DNA of 64,000 nucleotides from CBDAKK01 sp965196605 (GCA_965196605.1 CBDAKK010000001.1:1-64000), one strand, 5' to 3'; positions 31,461 to 42,078 are shown, counted from the first letter of the stretch. Numbers and translations: made by a program. The notes: generated by a model not told the origin, from the sequence alone.

Positions 31461-33950
31461 ATGGCAAAAAATGAGCTTGTACTAGCATCAAAGATGCTTC
31501 CGAATCAGCTTATCATTTACCCTATAGAGCACAAGGTTGTGTTTCCGGGCATGATGACGCAGATGATAACGAACAGAGAAGAGTTTATGGATATCATCAA
31601 TAAGGCTATGGAAAAAGACCACTTTTTGGGTTTGTTGTTGTTGCATGATCCTCAGGACGAAAACCCCTATAGGTTTTCTAACATGCACCGCGTGGGCGTG
31701 GTTGCAAAGGTTCACAAGAAGATGATGCTACCAGACGGGAGTATGAATGTTTTTCTTGCAATCATGGAGCGCTTTAAGATAAAAAGCGAGCTTCAGTATA
31801 CTTCTCCCCTTTTAGCGCATGTGAGTTACTTGTATGAGGATGAAACCGACAAGTCAAAGGAGACCACGGCGCTTACGCGTTCGCTTATAGCGGGCATGAA
31901 GAAGATACTTGAGAATAATAACGTGCTTTCAGAAGAAGTGCGTCTTAACATGATAAACATTGACAAGCCCGGGCAAATTGCGGATTTTCTCACTGCGATA
32001 TTGGATGTGAAACTGAAAGAGCAACAGGATATTTTGGAGACGGTTGACTTGAAAGAGCGTATGGAGAAGGTGCTTATGCTCATAAACCGCGAGTATGAGC
32101 TGCTTAAGATTCAAAAACGTATTCAATCGCAGATGCATGAGACCATTGAGAAGCATAAGCGCAAGCACTTTTTGCGCGAGACGATGAAGGAAATTAAAAA
32201 GGAGTTGGGCGAGCCCGTAGATGGTAAGGGGCATGAGATTCAAAGTTTCAAGAAGAAGATAGCCGCGCTTCCCTTGAGTAAGGAGGTACGCACTCATGTG
32301 GAGAAAGAGCTACATAAGCTAGAGACGCTTGAGCCTCATCATCCTGAGTATGGAATTATACTCGCGTATCTCGAAAAGGTTGTTGAACTCCCATGGTCGG
32401 AGCCGCGCCTCAACCCGGTGAAAATAAAGCGCGCGCAAGCCACGCTTGATAAAGAGCACTATGGCATGGAAAAGGTGAAGAAGCGTATTGTTGAACACCT
32501 TGCTATTTCAAAGGTAGAGGGATCAGAGACGAAGTCAACGCTGTGTTTAGTGGGACCCCCGGGCGTTGGAAAGACCTCTATTGCGCGCTCCATAGCAAGT
32601 GCCTTGGGCAAAAAGCTTTACCACTTTTCGGTTGGGGGCATGCGTGATGAGGCGGAAATAAAGGGTCACCGACGCACGTACATTGGTGCCATGCCGGGTA
32701 AAATAATACAAGGGCTTTTGTACGTAAAGGAGAAAGATCCCATTTTTGTAATAGACGAAATAGACAAACTCGCCCATGGTATGCAAGGTGACCCCGCTTC
32801 TGCGCTCTTGGAGGTGCTTGATCCTGTGCAGAACGATCACTTTCGCGATTTGTACTTGGACTTGCCCTTTGATTTGTCGAAAATATTCTTTATAACCACG
32901 GCGAATTCCCTCCACACCATTCCCGCTCCCCTACTAGACAGAATGGAAGTTATAGAGCTTTCAGGCTATATAGACAAAGAGAAACGCATCATTGCACAGC
33001 AGTACATTATTCCAAAGTCGCTTATAAAGCATGGGTTGCCTAAGTCTAAGATAAAGTTCAGTCCATCTGCCATACAGCTTATAGCAGAAAACTACGCGCG
33101 AGAAGCGGGTATGCGCCACTTTGAGCAGCATGTGAATACCATTGTGCGAAAGATTGCGACAGAGCTTGTGCAAAAACAGGAAGAGGCACAGGAAAAGAAA
33201 AAGCCCTTGAAGGTGAAAAAGACAAAAGCAAAGAAGGCTGAAGAGGCAAAGAACAAAGAAGCACGAGTAAAAATAAGCATAGACAAGCCCATGGTCATTT
33301 CCGAAAAGGAAATAGAGTCCTACCTTGGCAAAGCGCCGTATCGGGCTAATCTTATAACGCGTGCGACACATCCGGGGACCACGCTGGGGCTTGCATGGAC
33401 TTCCGCAGGGGGAGATGTGCTTGTTATAGAAGCACAAGCCTATTATGGTAAGGGTACGTTAAAGCTTACCGGTACGCTCGGCGATGTTATGAAGGAGTCT
33501 GCACATATTTCGTACTCACTGGTGAAGCAATACGAAAGTATGCTGAGCCCCTCTGCTGAGGCAAAGGATGCATTTACCGCAACGCATGAAATACACTTGC
33601 ATGTGCCTGCGGGGGCAACGCCTAAGGATGGCCCCTCTGCGGGAATTACCATGGCATCGGCCTTGCTTTCTCTGTTACTGCAAAAGACCGTGAAGCAAAA
33701 CTTTGCCATGACGGGCGAACTTTCGCTCATAGGGCAGGTCTTGCCAATAGGCGGCCTGCGTGAAAAAATAGTGGCGGCACGGAGAAACAAGATAAAAAAC
33801 ATTATTATTCCTAAGAGCAACATGCCCGATTTAGAAGAAATTCCCGAGTATGTGAAAAATGGGATTACCATTTATCCCGTGTCAGAAATAGGGGAAGTTT
33901 TCGCCTTGCTTTTTCCAAGCGTGAAGCAGCTGGGCGCAAAAAAGCCATAA
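31461..33950 (+). CDS. lon: ATP-dependent protease Lon
   Basis: A Lon protease of about 829 residues. The N-terminal substrate domain is followed by AAA+ with Walker A GPPGVGKTS (about 365-373) and FVIDEIDKL. The serine-lysine protease domain has PKDGPSAGIT (catalytic Ser) and LREKIVAARR (catalytic Lys). A Lys/Glu-rich insert of about 35 residues (EEAQEKKKPLKVKKTKAKK) sits between ATPase and protease domains, which I take as a lineage feature. GTG 31434 is an alternative start nine codons earlier; neither has a clear ribosome binding site. Confidence 0.95.
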   Translation: MAKNELVLASKMLPNQLIIYPIEHKVVFPGMMTQMITNREEFMDIINKAMEKDHFLGLLLLHDPQDENPYRFSNMHRVGVVAKVHKKMMLPDGSMNVFLAIMERFKIKSELQYTSPLLAHVSYLYEDETDKSKETTALTRSLIAGMKKILENNNVLSEEVRLNMINIDKPGQIADFLTAILDVKLKEQQDILETVDLKERMEKVLMLINREYELLKIQKRIQSQMHETIEKHKRKHFLRETMKEIKKELGEPVDGKGHEIQSFKKKIAALPLSKEVRTHVEKELHKLETLEPHHPEYGIILAYLEKVVELPWSEPRLNPVKIKRAQATLDKEHYGMEKVKKRIVEHLAISKVEGSETKSTLCLVGPPGVGKTSIARSIASALGKKLYHFSVGGMRDEAEIKGHRRTYIGAMPGKIIQGLLYVKEKDPIFVIDEIDKLAHGMQGDPASALLEVLDPVQNDHFRDLYLDLPFDLSKIFFITTANSLHTIPAPLLDRMEVIELSGYIDKEKRIIAQQYIIPKSLIKHGLPKSKIKFSPSAIQLIAENYAREAGMRHFEQHVNTIVRKIATELVQKQEEAQEKKKPLKVKKTKAKKAEEAKNKEARVKISIDKPMVISEKEIESYLGKAPYRANLITRATHPGTTLGLAWTSAGGDVLVIEAQAYYGKGTLKLTGTLGDVMKESAHISYSLVKQYESMLSPSAEAKDAFTATHEIHLHVPAGATPKDGPSAGITMASALLSLLLQKTVKQNFAMTGELSLIGQVLPIGGLREKIVAARRNKIKNIIIPKSNMPDLEEIPEYVKNGITIYPVSEIGEVFALLFPSVKQLGAKKP

Positions 33951-33994
33951 TTGTGGAAGCCGTAGAACGAGAAGCCTTATAGCTTGTACATGCC

Positions 33995-34825
33995 ATGCGG
34001 ATTTTTATCTTGTTTATTTTGCTCATCGCTGCTCCACGCCTTGTAGCTCAAAATACGGTGGCTTCTGCTGCACAAAACACGGCGCAAGAGTCAGGGTGTA
34101 GCGCACGCTCTCTTGACTCTGCTAAACAAGCGCTGAGCAAGCTTTTTGCCTCACTTCCGCATGCCATTGAAAAAACAAGCATGCAAAGAATCATGAAAAA
34201 TCCGCTAAGCTTTTTCTGTGATATGCAGAGCGTTCTGAAGAACACTCCGCAAGATATTATAAGGCTTGTCGATAAGCAGCACTCAATAGGAAACTATGCT
34301 CCGAGCGACCTCGTCAAACTTGATGCGCACCAGCATGTGCTTAGGCTTAATAAAAAAGACTTAGAGTTTCGCGCAGTTACATTGAAGCCTTTGTTAGCAA
34401 TGGTGAGGGACGCATCCCACGAAGGTATTACGCTGCTTATAAGCTCAACATATCGAAGTTACGAATACCAAAAAAAGGTATTCGCTCGCAATGTGAAAAC
34501 ACTCGGTAGGGCGCAGGCTGAACGCGAATCTGCGCGCGCGGGCACCAGTCAACACCAGCTGGGGCTTACCATAGACTTTGGGTGCATATGCCCCGAGTTT
34601 GAAAAAACACGCGCAAGTTCGTGGCTTAAAGAGCACGCGTGGAAATACGGCTTTAGCCTCTCATTTCCACCAAATCAAGAACATATTACAGGCTATATGT
34701 TTGAAAGTTGGCATTATCGCTACATTGGCAAAGACGCTGCAGCCTTTGAAAAAAAATACTTCATGCAGGGGCAACAACATGTGCTTGAGATATTAGAACA
34801 GGCACGGGAATTGCTCAACCTGTAA
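33995..34825 (+). CDS. VanY-type D-alanyl-D-alanine carboxypeptidase (M15B)
   Basis: A 276-residue secreted protein with a signal peptide (MRIFILFILLIAAPRLVAQ). The M15 zinc site is readable: SQHQLGLTIDF (about 187-197, His and Asp ligands) and ESWHYRYIG (about 238-246, Glu base and His ligand), with ISSTYRSYEYQ upstream (Arg substrate contact). It trims the terminal D-Ala from peptidoglycan peptides in the periplasm. It is convergent with infC. Confidence 0.9.
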   Translation: MRIFILFILLIAAPRLVAQNTVASAAQNTAQESGCSARSLDSAKQALSKLFASLPHAIEKTSMQRIMKNPLSFFCDMQSVLKNTPQDIIRLVDKQHSIGNYAPSDLVKLDAHQHVLRLNKKDLEFRAVTLKPLLAMVRDASHEGITLLISSTYRSYEYQKKVFARNVKTLGRAQAERESARAGTSQHQLGLTIDFGCICPEFEKTRASSWLKEHAWKYGFSLSFPPNQEHITGYMFESWHYRYIGKDAAAFEKKYFMQGQQHVLEILEQARELLNL

Positions 34826-34874
34826 CTCAGCACAAGGGTCTATAAAACTGAAGAATAAGAAATCAAACTCTGCG

Positions 34875-35396
34875 CTATTTTTTAGAGCGGGGAGAGAGCA
34901 TCATCGACATCATACGCCCTTCCATGGTGGGCTGCTTATCTACGCTAAACTTACACTCAGCCGTTTCCAGCATGTCTTGTATGGTACTCAAAACATTTTT
35001 GCCTAATTCAGTATAGGCAAGTTCGCGTCCACGAAAGCGCACGGTTACCTTTACTTGGTTGCCTTCCTCTAAAAACTGCTTTACATGCTTGGTCTTAAAT
35101 GCAAGGTCATGCTCACTTATTTTAGTTTGCATGCGTATTTCCTTAAGCGACTGCTTTTTTTGCTGCATGGAACGAGCCTTCTTGCTCATTTCATACTTGT
35201 ACTTTCCGTAATCAAGTATTTTACATACCGGTGGATTTGCATTAGGTGAAACTTCTACAAGGTCAAGACCTTGATCTTCAGCAAGCTGTAGGGCTTGGCT
35301 CAGTTTACATGCACCCACTGAAGAGCCATCAAAATTTATAACAAAAACTTCGGCAGCTGTAATAGTGCCATTAACACGGGTTTTTGGTTGTCTCAA
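34875..35396 (-). CDS. infC: Translation initiation factor IF-3
   Basis: A 173-residue IF-3: RVNGTITAAEVFVINFDG (N-terminal domain), DLVEVSPNANPPVCKILDYG, the YKYEMSKKARSMQQKK linker, and the C-terminal domain (VKVTVRFRGRELAYTELG, then EGRMMSMMLSPR). It prevents premature 50S joining and checks the start codon. The start is a TTG at 35396 about ten bases after GAGAGGA; rare start codons are usual for infC and support autoregulation. No rpmI or rplT follows, unlike the common operon. Confidence 0.95.
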   Translation of the reverse strand: MRQPKTRVNGTITAAEVFVINFDGSSVGACKLSQALQLAEDQGLDLVEVSPNANPPVCKILDYGKYKYEMSKKARSMQQKKQSLKEIRMQTKISEHDLAFKTKHVKQFLEEGNQVKVTVRFRGRELAYTELGKNVLSTIQDMLETAECKFSVDKQPTMEGRMMSMMLSPRSKK

Positions 35397-35659
35397 AAAG
35401 CGTACGTCCTCTCAATAGGTAATAGTATAGCATATTTCGTTATTATCAATTGTAACCACAACTTATGCGTAATATACATACTTGAATTTCTTTTAATTTT
35501 ATACGCTATCGCCAATAATGTCAATGAATATAGACTGCATCAAAATAGAAATAGTGATAAAAGATGAAACCCCCATGAGTGCTCAAAATTGCCTTTGTGG
35601 CCCCTCAAAAAACCTAATGCGTAAAGGCTAGTTGTAGCATTGTAAGCAAAGGGCATATA

Positions 35660-36232
35660 ATGAAAGGCATGGAAGCACGCATAGAAGAATTGAAAGACAA
35701 CGGACATGCTCCAACAAGTCAATATGACTTTCTTGCAGGAAAAGTACAAAATATGGAATTCGACAATTTCAAAACAACACTTACGCATGAAATAGAAAAG
35801 ACACACGCACACATAGACGCGGTAGAGGGCAGACTCAATGCACGCATAGATGTTGTCACGGAGCAAATCAAGAGTACTAACGCACGCATAGATAGCTTAG
35901 ATACAAGCCTTAACGCACGCATAGATAGCTTAGATACAAGCCTTAACGCACGCATAGATAGCTTAGATACAAGCCTTAACGCACGCATAGATAGCTTAGA
36001 TACAAGCCTTAACGCACGCATAGATAGCTTAGATACAAGCCTTAACGCACGCATAGATAGCTTAGATACAAGCCTTAACGCACGCATAGATGCGACCAAC
36101 ACACGCATAGATGATATGAAAACAATAGTAGATAAGACAGACAAGCGCATTAGCAATATGCTTGTAATATTTGGCATTGCCTTTGCCGGTCTTTTTGCTG
36201 TGCTTGGAGTTATACTCTCAAAGCTAGGATGA
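35660..36232 (+). CDS. Bdr-like repeat coiled-coil protein with C-terminal membrane anchor
   Basis: A 190-residue protein: an N-terminal helical region, then six identical 11-residue repeats NARIDSLDTSL (about residues 74-139), a degenerate seventh, and a C-terminal membrane segment (MLVIFGIAFAGLFAVLGVIL). The arrangement recalls Borrelia Bdr proteins, with coiled-coil repeats and a C-terminal anchor, though the sequence repeat differs. The repeat DNA is identical at base level, so copy number may vary by slippage in whole codons. The function is unknown. AAAGGG precedes the ATG. Confidence 0.8.
   Translation: MKGMEARIEELKDNGHAPTSQYDFLAGKVQNMEFDNFKTTLTHEIEKTHAHIDAVEGRLNARIDVVTEQIKSTNARIDSLDTSLNARIDSLDTSLNARIDSLDTSLNARIDSLDTSLNARIDSLDTSLNARIDSLDTSLNARIDATNTRIDDMKTIVDKTDKRISNMLVIFGIAFAGLFAVLGVILSKLG
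35879..36076 (+). repeat. Six tandem copies of a 33-bp coding repeat
   Basis: Each unit starts AACGCACGCATAGATAGC and encodes NARIDSLDTSL. The copies are identical, so they are recent or kept uniform. A change in copy number would stay in frame. Confidence 0.95.
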
Positions 36233-36282
36233 TGATCTTTGGCATATGACAACGGTTCGGTATCATGATGTAGGCATACGTG

Positions 36283-38342
36283 TTAGTATACAAGGCGAAA
36301 ATCTATGTTCTCAGGTGGCTTATAACGTTTGCGAACTTCATTGAGATTCGCGTTACCTAGATCATGTGCTTGTTTCTTAAACCACAATTCGCACAAGGCA
36401 GTGTCTCCCTCCCGTATTCTCTCAAGCTTCATGGTGAAAAAGGCTTCAAGCTCTGTCCATTTTTGTAGCTCAAAGGCACAGCCCGCCACAAGCACCTTCA
36501 CTTCTTCGCGTATGTCTTCGCCTGCACGCAGCATGCTTTCATAGTAATGCCACAGCTTCTCATAGTGCTTTGCATCATACAAAAGCTGAAAATATTCACA
36601 TACAAGCTCTTCTTTCACCTTGAGTTTTTGCTCACGCTCTACGACAGCGTAGGCTTTTTCGTAACAGTGTAGCGCCTTGTCTGTTTCCCCCACTTTGGCA
36701 TACATCGCACCCAAGGTGCGCAATATCATGGAAGCACTGTTACCCAAGCACTCATGTTCTAAAATTTCCAAAGCTTGCTTTACATCGCCGTTTTCATAGT
36801 GCACAAGCGCTAATTGCAAGTTGTACCATGCCTTGTTTTTCTCATCATGGCTACGCGCATGCTCCAATATTGCCTGCCAATTTGAGTCTATCATGTAACT
36901 TACTACATCTACTTCCACATCAAACTGGGGCATATCCTCAAAAGCGTCTCGTCCACCACGCGCATAACGCATCAAAAGTTCTACCCAAAACTTCTGCGCC
37001 TTATCAAGGCTAGCAGCGGGAAAAGACATGCTCGCAAGGCTTTCATGCTCCTCGCCCATTTTTTGCATTCTCATACACTCCACATGCGCCCAGCCGCGGC
37101 CGTGAGCTAGCAGCTCATCAACATGTTGTTCTGAATTTTTCTGTAAAGTACGCTCCAGTTCTTGCAAATACTGCGCCTTGTTTGCGCTAAAAATACGCTC
37201 CTTCACATAGTCTGTTGATGTGTGTAAGTCTTGGTATGCCTTGTCTATTTCCTCTACAACCAAGCCTCCAAAAACCTGCATAAACGAAACCTCACTTTTT
37301 GCTTGTAGCAGTCCCGCGTGTAGTTGCGTTGGGCTGAGTCCCGCCTGCACTTCAAAGTACTTTTCGCCTTTGCCACGCGATAAGTACTCTTGCCACTTTT
37401 CACCCCCGCGGTGTTCACCCCAGCAAAACATTTTCCTATATCGCAGGGGTTGCGTAGAGCATTCGTAAAACACAAGTCCGTCATCATAGGCCACCGCTTC
37501 CCACGGAAATTTCACATGCTCCTTGTTTTGATAAAAGTACTCATTCGCGCGTGGAAAGTTCCCCACATAAGAAACATCACCTTCAAGCGGCTCAAGGTGT
37601 GGTAAGGTACCGCATGCAAAGGTGTTCAGCATTTTCCCATTGGGTTCTATCTCAGGTTGTATGTAAATAACCTCAGTATCTTCTGAAAACACGCGCGCGT
37701 TACGCTTGTGATCGACTGCAATGTTGCACCAGTAGTACAAGGAGGTGGGTTCATCATAGGGGTTTATAATGCGCGTATAGCTTGTCAAAATATCCTTGCC
37801 TTCGGGTAGGTGAAAATCAATTTGGTAAAATATTTTTCTCATGCGCTCATATTCGTACAAGCGTAAAAACTGCTTGTTATTTTTGTCTGTGCATATTCCA
37901 AAAAAAACGCTCTCGCACGTCAAGCACGAATGTCCAAAGTGTCCAATATTCCATTCTATGCCACCAGAAAACCACGCGTTTCTAATGGCAAGATTTGCGG
38001 GTTGAAACACCGGGTTGACATGCAGGAGTTGCCTTTGGTATTTTTTGTGAAACAAGGAATACAAGCGTCCGCCGTATTCCGGCAAAAACGTCGCCTCTAA
38101 GTATTCATTTTCACAAACAATGGTTTTAAGCGACACGCGCTCTTCCGCCCTGCTGTACTTGTTTTGCATGGTATAAGGCAGCACCCTATAATTTGCATGA
38201 CTTCCAATGTTGGGATACTTTTCATTAACTTCCTTCGTAGCCTTGACGAATGTAGCATCTCCCACATTCGTAAAACGGGCAGCACGCTCTCGCCTTGTAA
38301 TGTGGCGCCCGACACCGTCATGCTGCTTTGATATATCTGCAT
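36283..38342 (-). pseudogene. DUF5107 and TPR-repeat protein with a likely one-base frameshift near its start
   Basis: The long intact frame (38265-36283, 660 residues) contains a DUF5107 domain (NEYLEATFLPEYGGRLYSLF, then WFSGGIEWNIGHFGH), a galactose-mutarotase-like beta-sandwich linked to carbohydrate proteins. Helical TPR-type repeats follow in the second half (MILRTLGAMYAKVGETDKAL). The missing start is in another frame from ATG 38342 (MQIYQSSMTVSGATLQGESV); adding one C to CTGCCCG at about 38286 joins them as VLPRFTNVGDATF. It may be a decayed gene or a sequence error. The role is probably glycan related, cytoplasmic because no signal peptide is seen. Confidence 0.78.
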
Positions 38343-38399
38343 ATACCTAGAATACTGATTTTTGCATAAACAATGCGGACAGAAAATAAGTTGGCACTG

Positions 38400-38890
38400 A
38401 AGCGTTTTGTGTCTTGCTCCCTATGGCGTAGTGGCGCTTGCCCTTGTGGGGGCTTTTTCCCCACAGCGGCTTTTGCTATAAGCTCCATCTTTGTGTCGCG
38501 TTGCGACACTTATTTTAATTGTTTCTAGCCGTACCATCCTTGGCGCCCTATGCGTGCCATCCATGGCACGGGCGTCACGCGTTCGCGACTGTCTTTGGTA
38601 CTTTTTAATACTTGCGCACAGTATCTCTGTCATTACTGCTTTAGCACACAGCATGTTTTTTCTTTTCTTTTTGGTACTTTTTCTTTTCTTTTTTTCGTGC
38701 CAAAAAAAGAAAAGAAAAAGTACGGCCATCCGAACAGATAGCGTATTTAAAACCGATGCTTGGCAACAAGACGCGTTCACGCAACACTGCGAAGCAAAAA
38801 ACACACGGCGTGCAGCCTACTCGCGCATAGCGCAATACCGCGTCTTACTCCGTGAGGGGGGCGTGGGGGCAAGCCCCCACTATGACAAAT
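38400..38890. repeat. Modular intergenic repeat block 5, bounded by inverted G-rich hairpins
   Basis: A left-oriented hairpin lies at about 38445-38462 and a right-oriented hairpin at about 38855-38882, the latter right after the dnaJ stop. Inside are the GTCGCGTTGCGACAC module, GTGCCATCCATGGCAC (about 38550), and a large hairpin with TACTTTTTCTTTTC arms (about 38675-38722). No gene is seen. Confidence 0.75.
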
Positions 38891-38898
38891 GAAAAAAA

Positions 38899-40038
38899 TC
38901 AATCGTATTGATGATGTTCAATTGGCGTTACCGCGATGTCATCACCCATGTCTTGTTTTATTTCTTTGATGAGTTGCTGGGACTTGCGAGAGAGTCCACG
39001 CGGACTTTGTACCTTGACAACCACAATCATGTCGCCTGTCAAGCCACTTTCAGAACTAATGCCCTTTCTCGAAAGGCGTATTGTTTTTTCATTGTCGGTG
39101 TTGGGCGGAATTTTCACCGAGAGGGTTTCACCGGTAATAGCAGTAAAACGCACAGTGCCACCGACCATTGCCGTAATAAAATCAATAGGTAGGTACGCAA
39201 CAAGGTGATTGTTATCTCGCAAGTACAAGTGATGCGGGTTAACTTGTAGCGTAATAACCACATCCCCTACCCTGCCATTCATAGCATGCCCCATGCCCTT
39301 GAGCATGAGCACTTCATTTGAGTTTGAACCCTTGGGAATTTTTACCTTAACGGTTTGCTTTTGTACTACAACGCCTTCGCCACGACACGTTCTACAACGG
39401 TTCTTTATGACCGTGCCGCTGCCTCCGCAATACTGACACGTCGAGCGAAAAGAAAAGAACCCGTCGAGGCCTCCGCTTTGCATTTCCCCCGTGCCGTTAC
39501 AATGCCGACAGCGCACCATGCTATTATCCTGTGAGCCACTGCCACCGCAAGACTCACACGATGTGTATTTTTCATACGAAAAGCGCTTCTCCGTTCCCTG
39601 TATGGCCTCTTCTAGCTTAATGCGCATAACAACGCGTATATCACGCTTATCAAGCACGCGACCTTGTCGAGAACCGCCCATGCCAAAAATAGAGTCGAAG
39701 ATACTCCCCGAGCCGCCACCGCTAAAGAAGCCTTCAAAGCCGCTACCAAATATGTCGCTAAACTCTCTAAAGACACTTGAATAATCATGAGCGCCGCTGG
39801 CAGCACCATCAACGCCTTGATGCCCATATTGGTCATAGAGCTGGCGTTTTTGGGCATTGCTGAGCACCTCATAGGCTTCCGTAGCCTCTTTAAAATGCTG
39901 CTCGGCCTCGGCATTGCCCTGATTCTTGTCGGGATGGTATTTAATAGCAAGCTTTCGGTACGATTTTTTTATTTCATCACCGCTTGCATTTTTGGCAACA
40001 CCGAGAACTTCGTAATAATCGCGCTTATCTCTAGACAT
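38899..40038 (-). CDS. dnaJ: Chaperone DnaJ
   Basis: A 379-residue type I J-protein. The J domain (DYYEVLGVAKNASGDEIKKS) has the HPD motif (YHPDKNQ, about 34-40). A Gly/Phe-rich region (GGGSGSIFDSIFGMGGSRQG) and four zinc motifs (CESCGGSG, CRHCNGTG, CQYCGGSG, CRTCRGEG) precede the substrate domain. It delivers clients to DnaK and stimulates its ATPase. It lies 80 bases downstream of dnaK, in the same direction. The G-rich hairpin of block 5 follows the stop and may end the operon. Confidence 0.97.
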   Translation of the reverse strand: MSRDKRDYYEVLGVAKNASGDEIKKSYRKLAIKYHPDKNQGNAEAEQHFKEATEAYEVLSNAQKRQLYDQYGHQGVDGAASGAHDYSSVFREFSDIFGSGFEGFFSGGGSGSIFDSIFGMGGSRQGRVLDKRDIRVVMRIKLEEAIQGTEKRFSYEKYTSCESCGGSGSQDNSMVRCRHCNGTGEMQSGGLDGFFSFRSTCQYCGGSGTVIKNRCRTCRGEGVVVQKQTVKVKIPKGSNSNEVLMLKGMGHAMNGRVGDVVITLQVNPHHLYLRDNNHLVAYLPIDFITAMVGGTVRFTAITGETLSVKIPPNTDNEKTIRLSRKGISSESGLTGDMIVVVKVQSPRGLSRKSQQLIKEIKQDMGDDIAVTPIEHHQYD

Positions 40039-40117
40039 TCCGTATACTTATAATTTCCTTAAAATCGGCGTAATAATATGCACCATTTTTTACAAAGCAA
40101 GCAATCTTAAAAAACTA

Positions 40118-42046
40118 CTACTCGTCAATAACTTCGTAATCCGCTTCTTGAGACTTTGATTTTGAGCCATCTTTTTGCTTCTCCTCTGTTTGAGCAGTAG
40201 CATCAGGGTTAGCCCCCGCCTCTTGTGCTTTTGCATTAGCGTCCTTATACATATGCTCGGCAAGCGAATGCGCAGCCTTAGTAAGCGCCTCCGTCTTTGC
40301 CTTAAGCTCCTCAAGGTCTTCAGAATTCTGCACTGCCTTGAGCTCTTCAAGCGCTTTCTCTATGTTTTTCTTGTCTTCTTCAGAAATCTTATCGCTATAA
40401 TCCTTCAAGGACTTTTCTGTGGAATACACAAGTTGCTCTGCCATGTTGCGCGCTTCAATGAGTTCACGTTGCTTCTTATCGTCATCTGCATGCTCTTCAG
40501 CATCCTTTACCATGCGTTCTATTTCATTTTCGGACAAGCCCGATGAGCTTTCAATGCGTATTTTTTGCTCCTTGCCCGTACCGAGATCCTTGGCAGAAAC
40601 ATGAACGATACCGTTTGCGTCTATATCAAAGGTAACCTCTATTTGAGGGACTCCACGAGGAGCAGCTGGTATGCCCACAAGTTCAAAACGCCCCAATGTC
40701 CTATTACCGCTTGCCATTTCCCGCTCACCTTGCAACACATGTATGGTTACACCAGTTTGATTATCAGCAGCGGTGGAAAAGATTTGCGATTTCTTCGTAG
40801 GAATAGTCGTATTGCGTTCTATGAGGCGCGTAAAAGTTTCACCCAAGGTTTCAATGCCCAATGAGAGCGGCGTTACATCGAGCAACAATATGTCTTTTAC
40901 GTCCCCCGCAAGAATACCGCCTTGTATGGCGGCGCCCATTGCAACTACTTCATCAGGGTTTACACCTTTATTTGGTTTCTTTTGAAAGAGCTCTTCTACC
41001 ACTTTTTGCACCAGCGGAATACGCGTAGAACCACCAACGAGTATAACCTCATCAATGTCAGACGCACTCACACCCGCGTCTTTAAGCGCCTTGGTGCAGG
41101 GGTCTTTGGTCGACTCTACAAGTCCACCTATCATTTGTTCAAATTTTGCGCGAGTAAGCGTGGTTTGTAAATGCTTAGGCCCACTGCTATCAGCAGTAAT
41201 AAAAGGTAGGTTTATGTCCGTTGACTGCGTAGAAGAAAGTTCGCGCTTTGCCTTTTCAGAAGCCTCTTTTAAACGCTGTAAGGCCATTCTATCCTTGCTT
41301 AAATCTATGCCCTGCGAAGCCTTAAAGTCCGCTACTAAAAAGTCAATAATAGCATCATCAAAATTATCACCACCAAGGTGGGTGTCCCCATTGGTAGAGC
41401 GCACTTCAAAGACACCATCACCAAGCTCCAATATGGAAATATCAAAGGTGCCTCCGCCGAGGTCATATACGGCTATTTTTTCCTCTTTGTTTTCCTTGTT
41501 GAGCCCATAGGCAAGCGCCGCAGCGGTGGGTTCGTTGACAATGCGTTTTACTTCCAAGCCCGCAATGCGTCCCGCGTCCTTAGTAGCTTGACGCTGCGCA
41601 TCGTTAAAATATGCAGGAACGGTAATAACCGCTTCCTTCACAGGCTCACCGAGATAATCCTCGGCAGTCTTTTTCATTTTCTGCAATATTGCTGATGATA
41701 TTTCTGGCGGCGAGTACGACTTTTCATGTGCGTGCACCTCTACACCACCCTTACCGTCATCTTTTACGACATAAGGACAGCGCTTTGTTTCAACATTAAT
41801 TTCGCTGAAATTGCGCCCCATAAAACGCTTTATAGAATATATTGTATTTTCAGGGTTTGTCACCATTTGGTTTTTGGCGCTCTGCCCCACCACCCTGTCT
41901 ATTTGCGAATCTTTTTTGACAAACCCAACAATAGACGGCGTCGTTCGTTGCCCTTCTTCATTTTGTATAACAATTGGCTCTCCGCCTTCTATGACAGAAA
42001 CACAACTGTTTGTAGTACCAAGGTCTATGCCTATGACTTTACCCAT
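40118..42046 (-). CDS. dnaK: Chaperone DnaK (Hsp70)
   Basis: A 642-residue Hsp70. The nucleotide-binding domain starts IGIDLGTTNSCVSVIEGG and contains AVYDLGGGTFDISILE (about 195-210) and ILVGGSTRIPLVQ. The interdomain linker DILLLDVTPLSLGIETLG and the substrate-binding domain follow. The C-terminus, DYEVIDE, matches the usual EEVKD-like tail. It lies 32 bases after grpE in the chaperone operon. Confidence 0.98.
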   Translation of the reverse strand: MGKVIGIDLGTTNSCVSVIEGGEPIVIQNEEGQRTTPSIVGFVKKDSQIDRVVGQSAKNQMVTNPENTIYSIKRFMGRNFSEINVETKRCPYVVKDDGKGGVEVHAHEKSYSPPEISSAILQKMKKTAEDYLGEPVKEAVITVPAYFNDAQRQATKDAGRIAGLEVKRIVNEPTAAALAYGLNKENKEEKIAVYDLGGGTFDISILELGDGVFEVRSTNGDTHLGGDNFDDAIIDFLVADFKASQGIDLSKDRMALQRLKEASEKAKRELSSTQSTDINLPFITADSSGPKHLQTTLTRAKFEQMIGGLVESTKDPCTKALKDAGVSASDIDEVILVGGSTRIPLVQKVVEELFQKKPNKGVNPDEVVAMGAAIQGGILAGDVKDILLLDVTPLSLGIETLGETFTRLIERNTTIPTKKSQIFSTAADNQTGVTIHVLQGEREMASGNRTLGRFELVGIPAAPRGVPQIEVTFDIDANGIVHVSAKDLGTGKEQKIRIESSSGLSENEIERMVKDAEEHADDDKKQRELIEARNMAEQLVYSTEKSLKDYSDKISEEDKKNIEKALEELKAVQNSEDLEELKAKTEALTKAAHSLAEHMYKDANAKAQEAGANPDATAQTEEKQKDGSKSKSQEADYEVIDE

Positions 42047-42078
42047 GTAAAACCTCTCAAATTTACTTTCTTTTAATT

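Noticed and set aside
35879..36076. Regular 33-bp repeats as a CRISPR array
   Set aside because: The repeats are contiguous with no spacers and encode a coiled coil in frame.
35719..36252. 177-codon minus-strand frame across the 33-bp repeats
   Set aside because: It arises because the repeat length is a multiple of three and so stays open on both strands; the + strand has the start site and membrane anchor.
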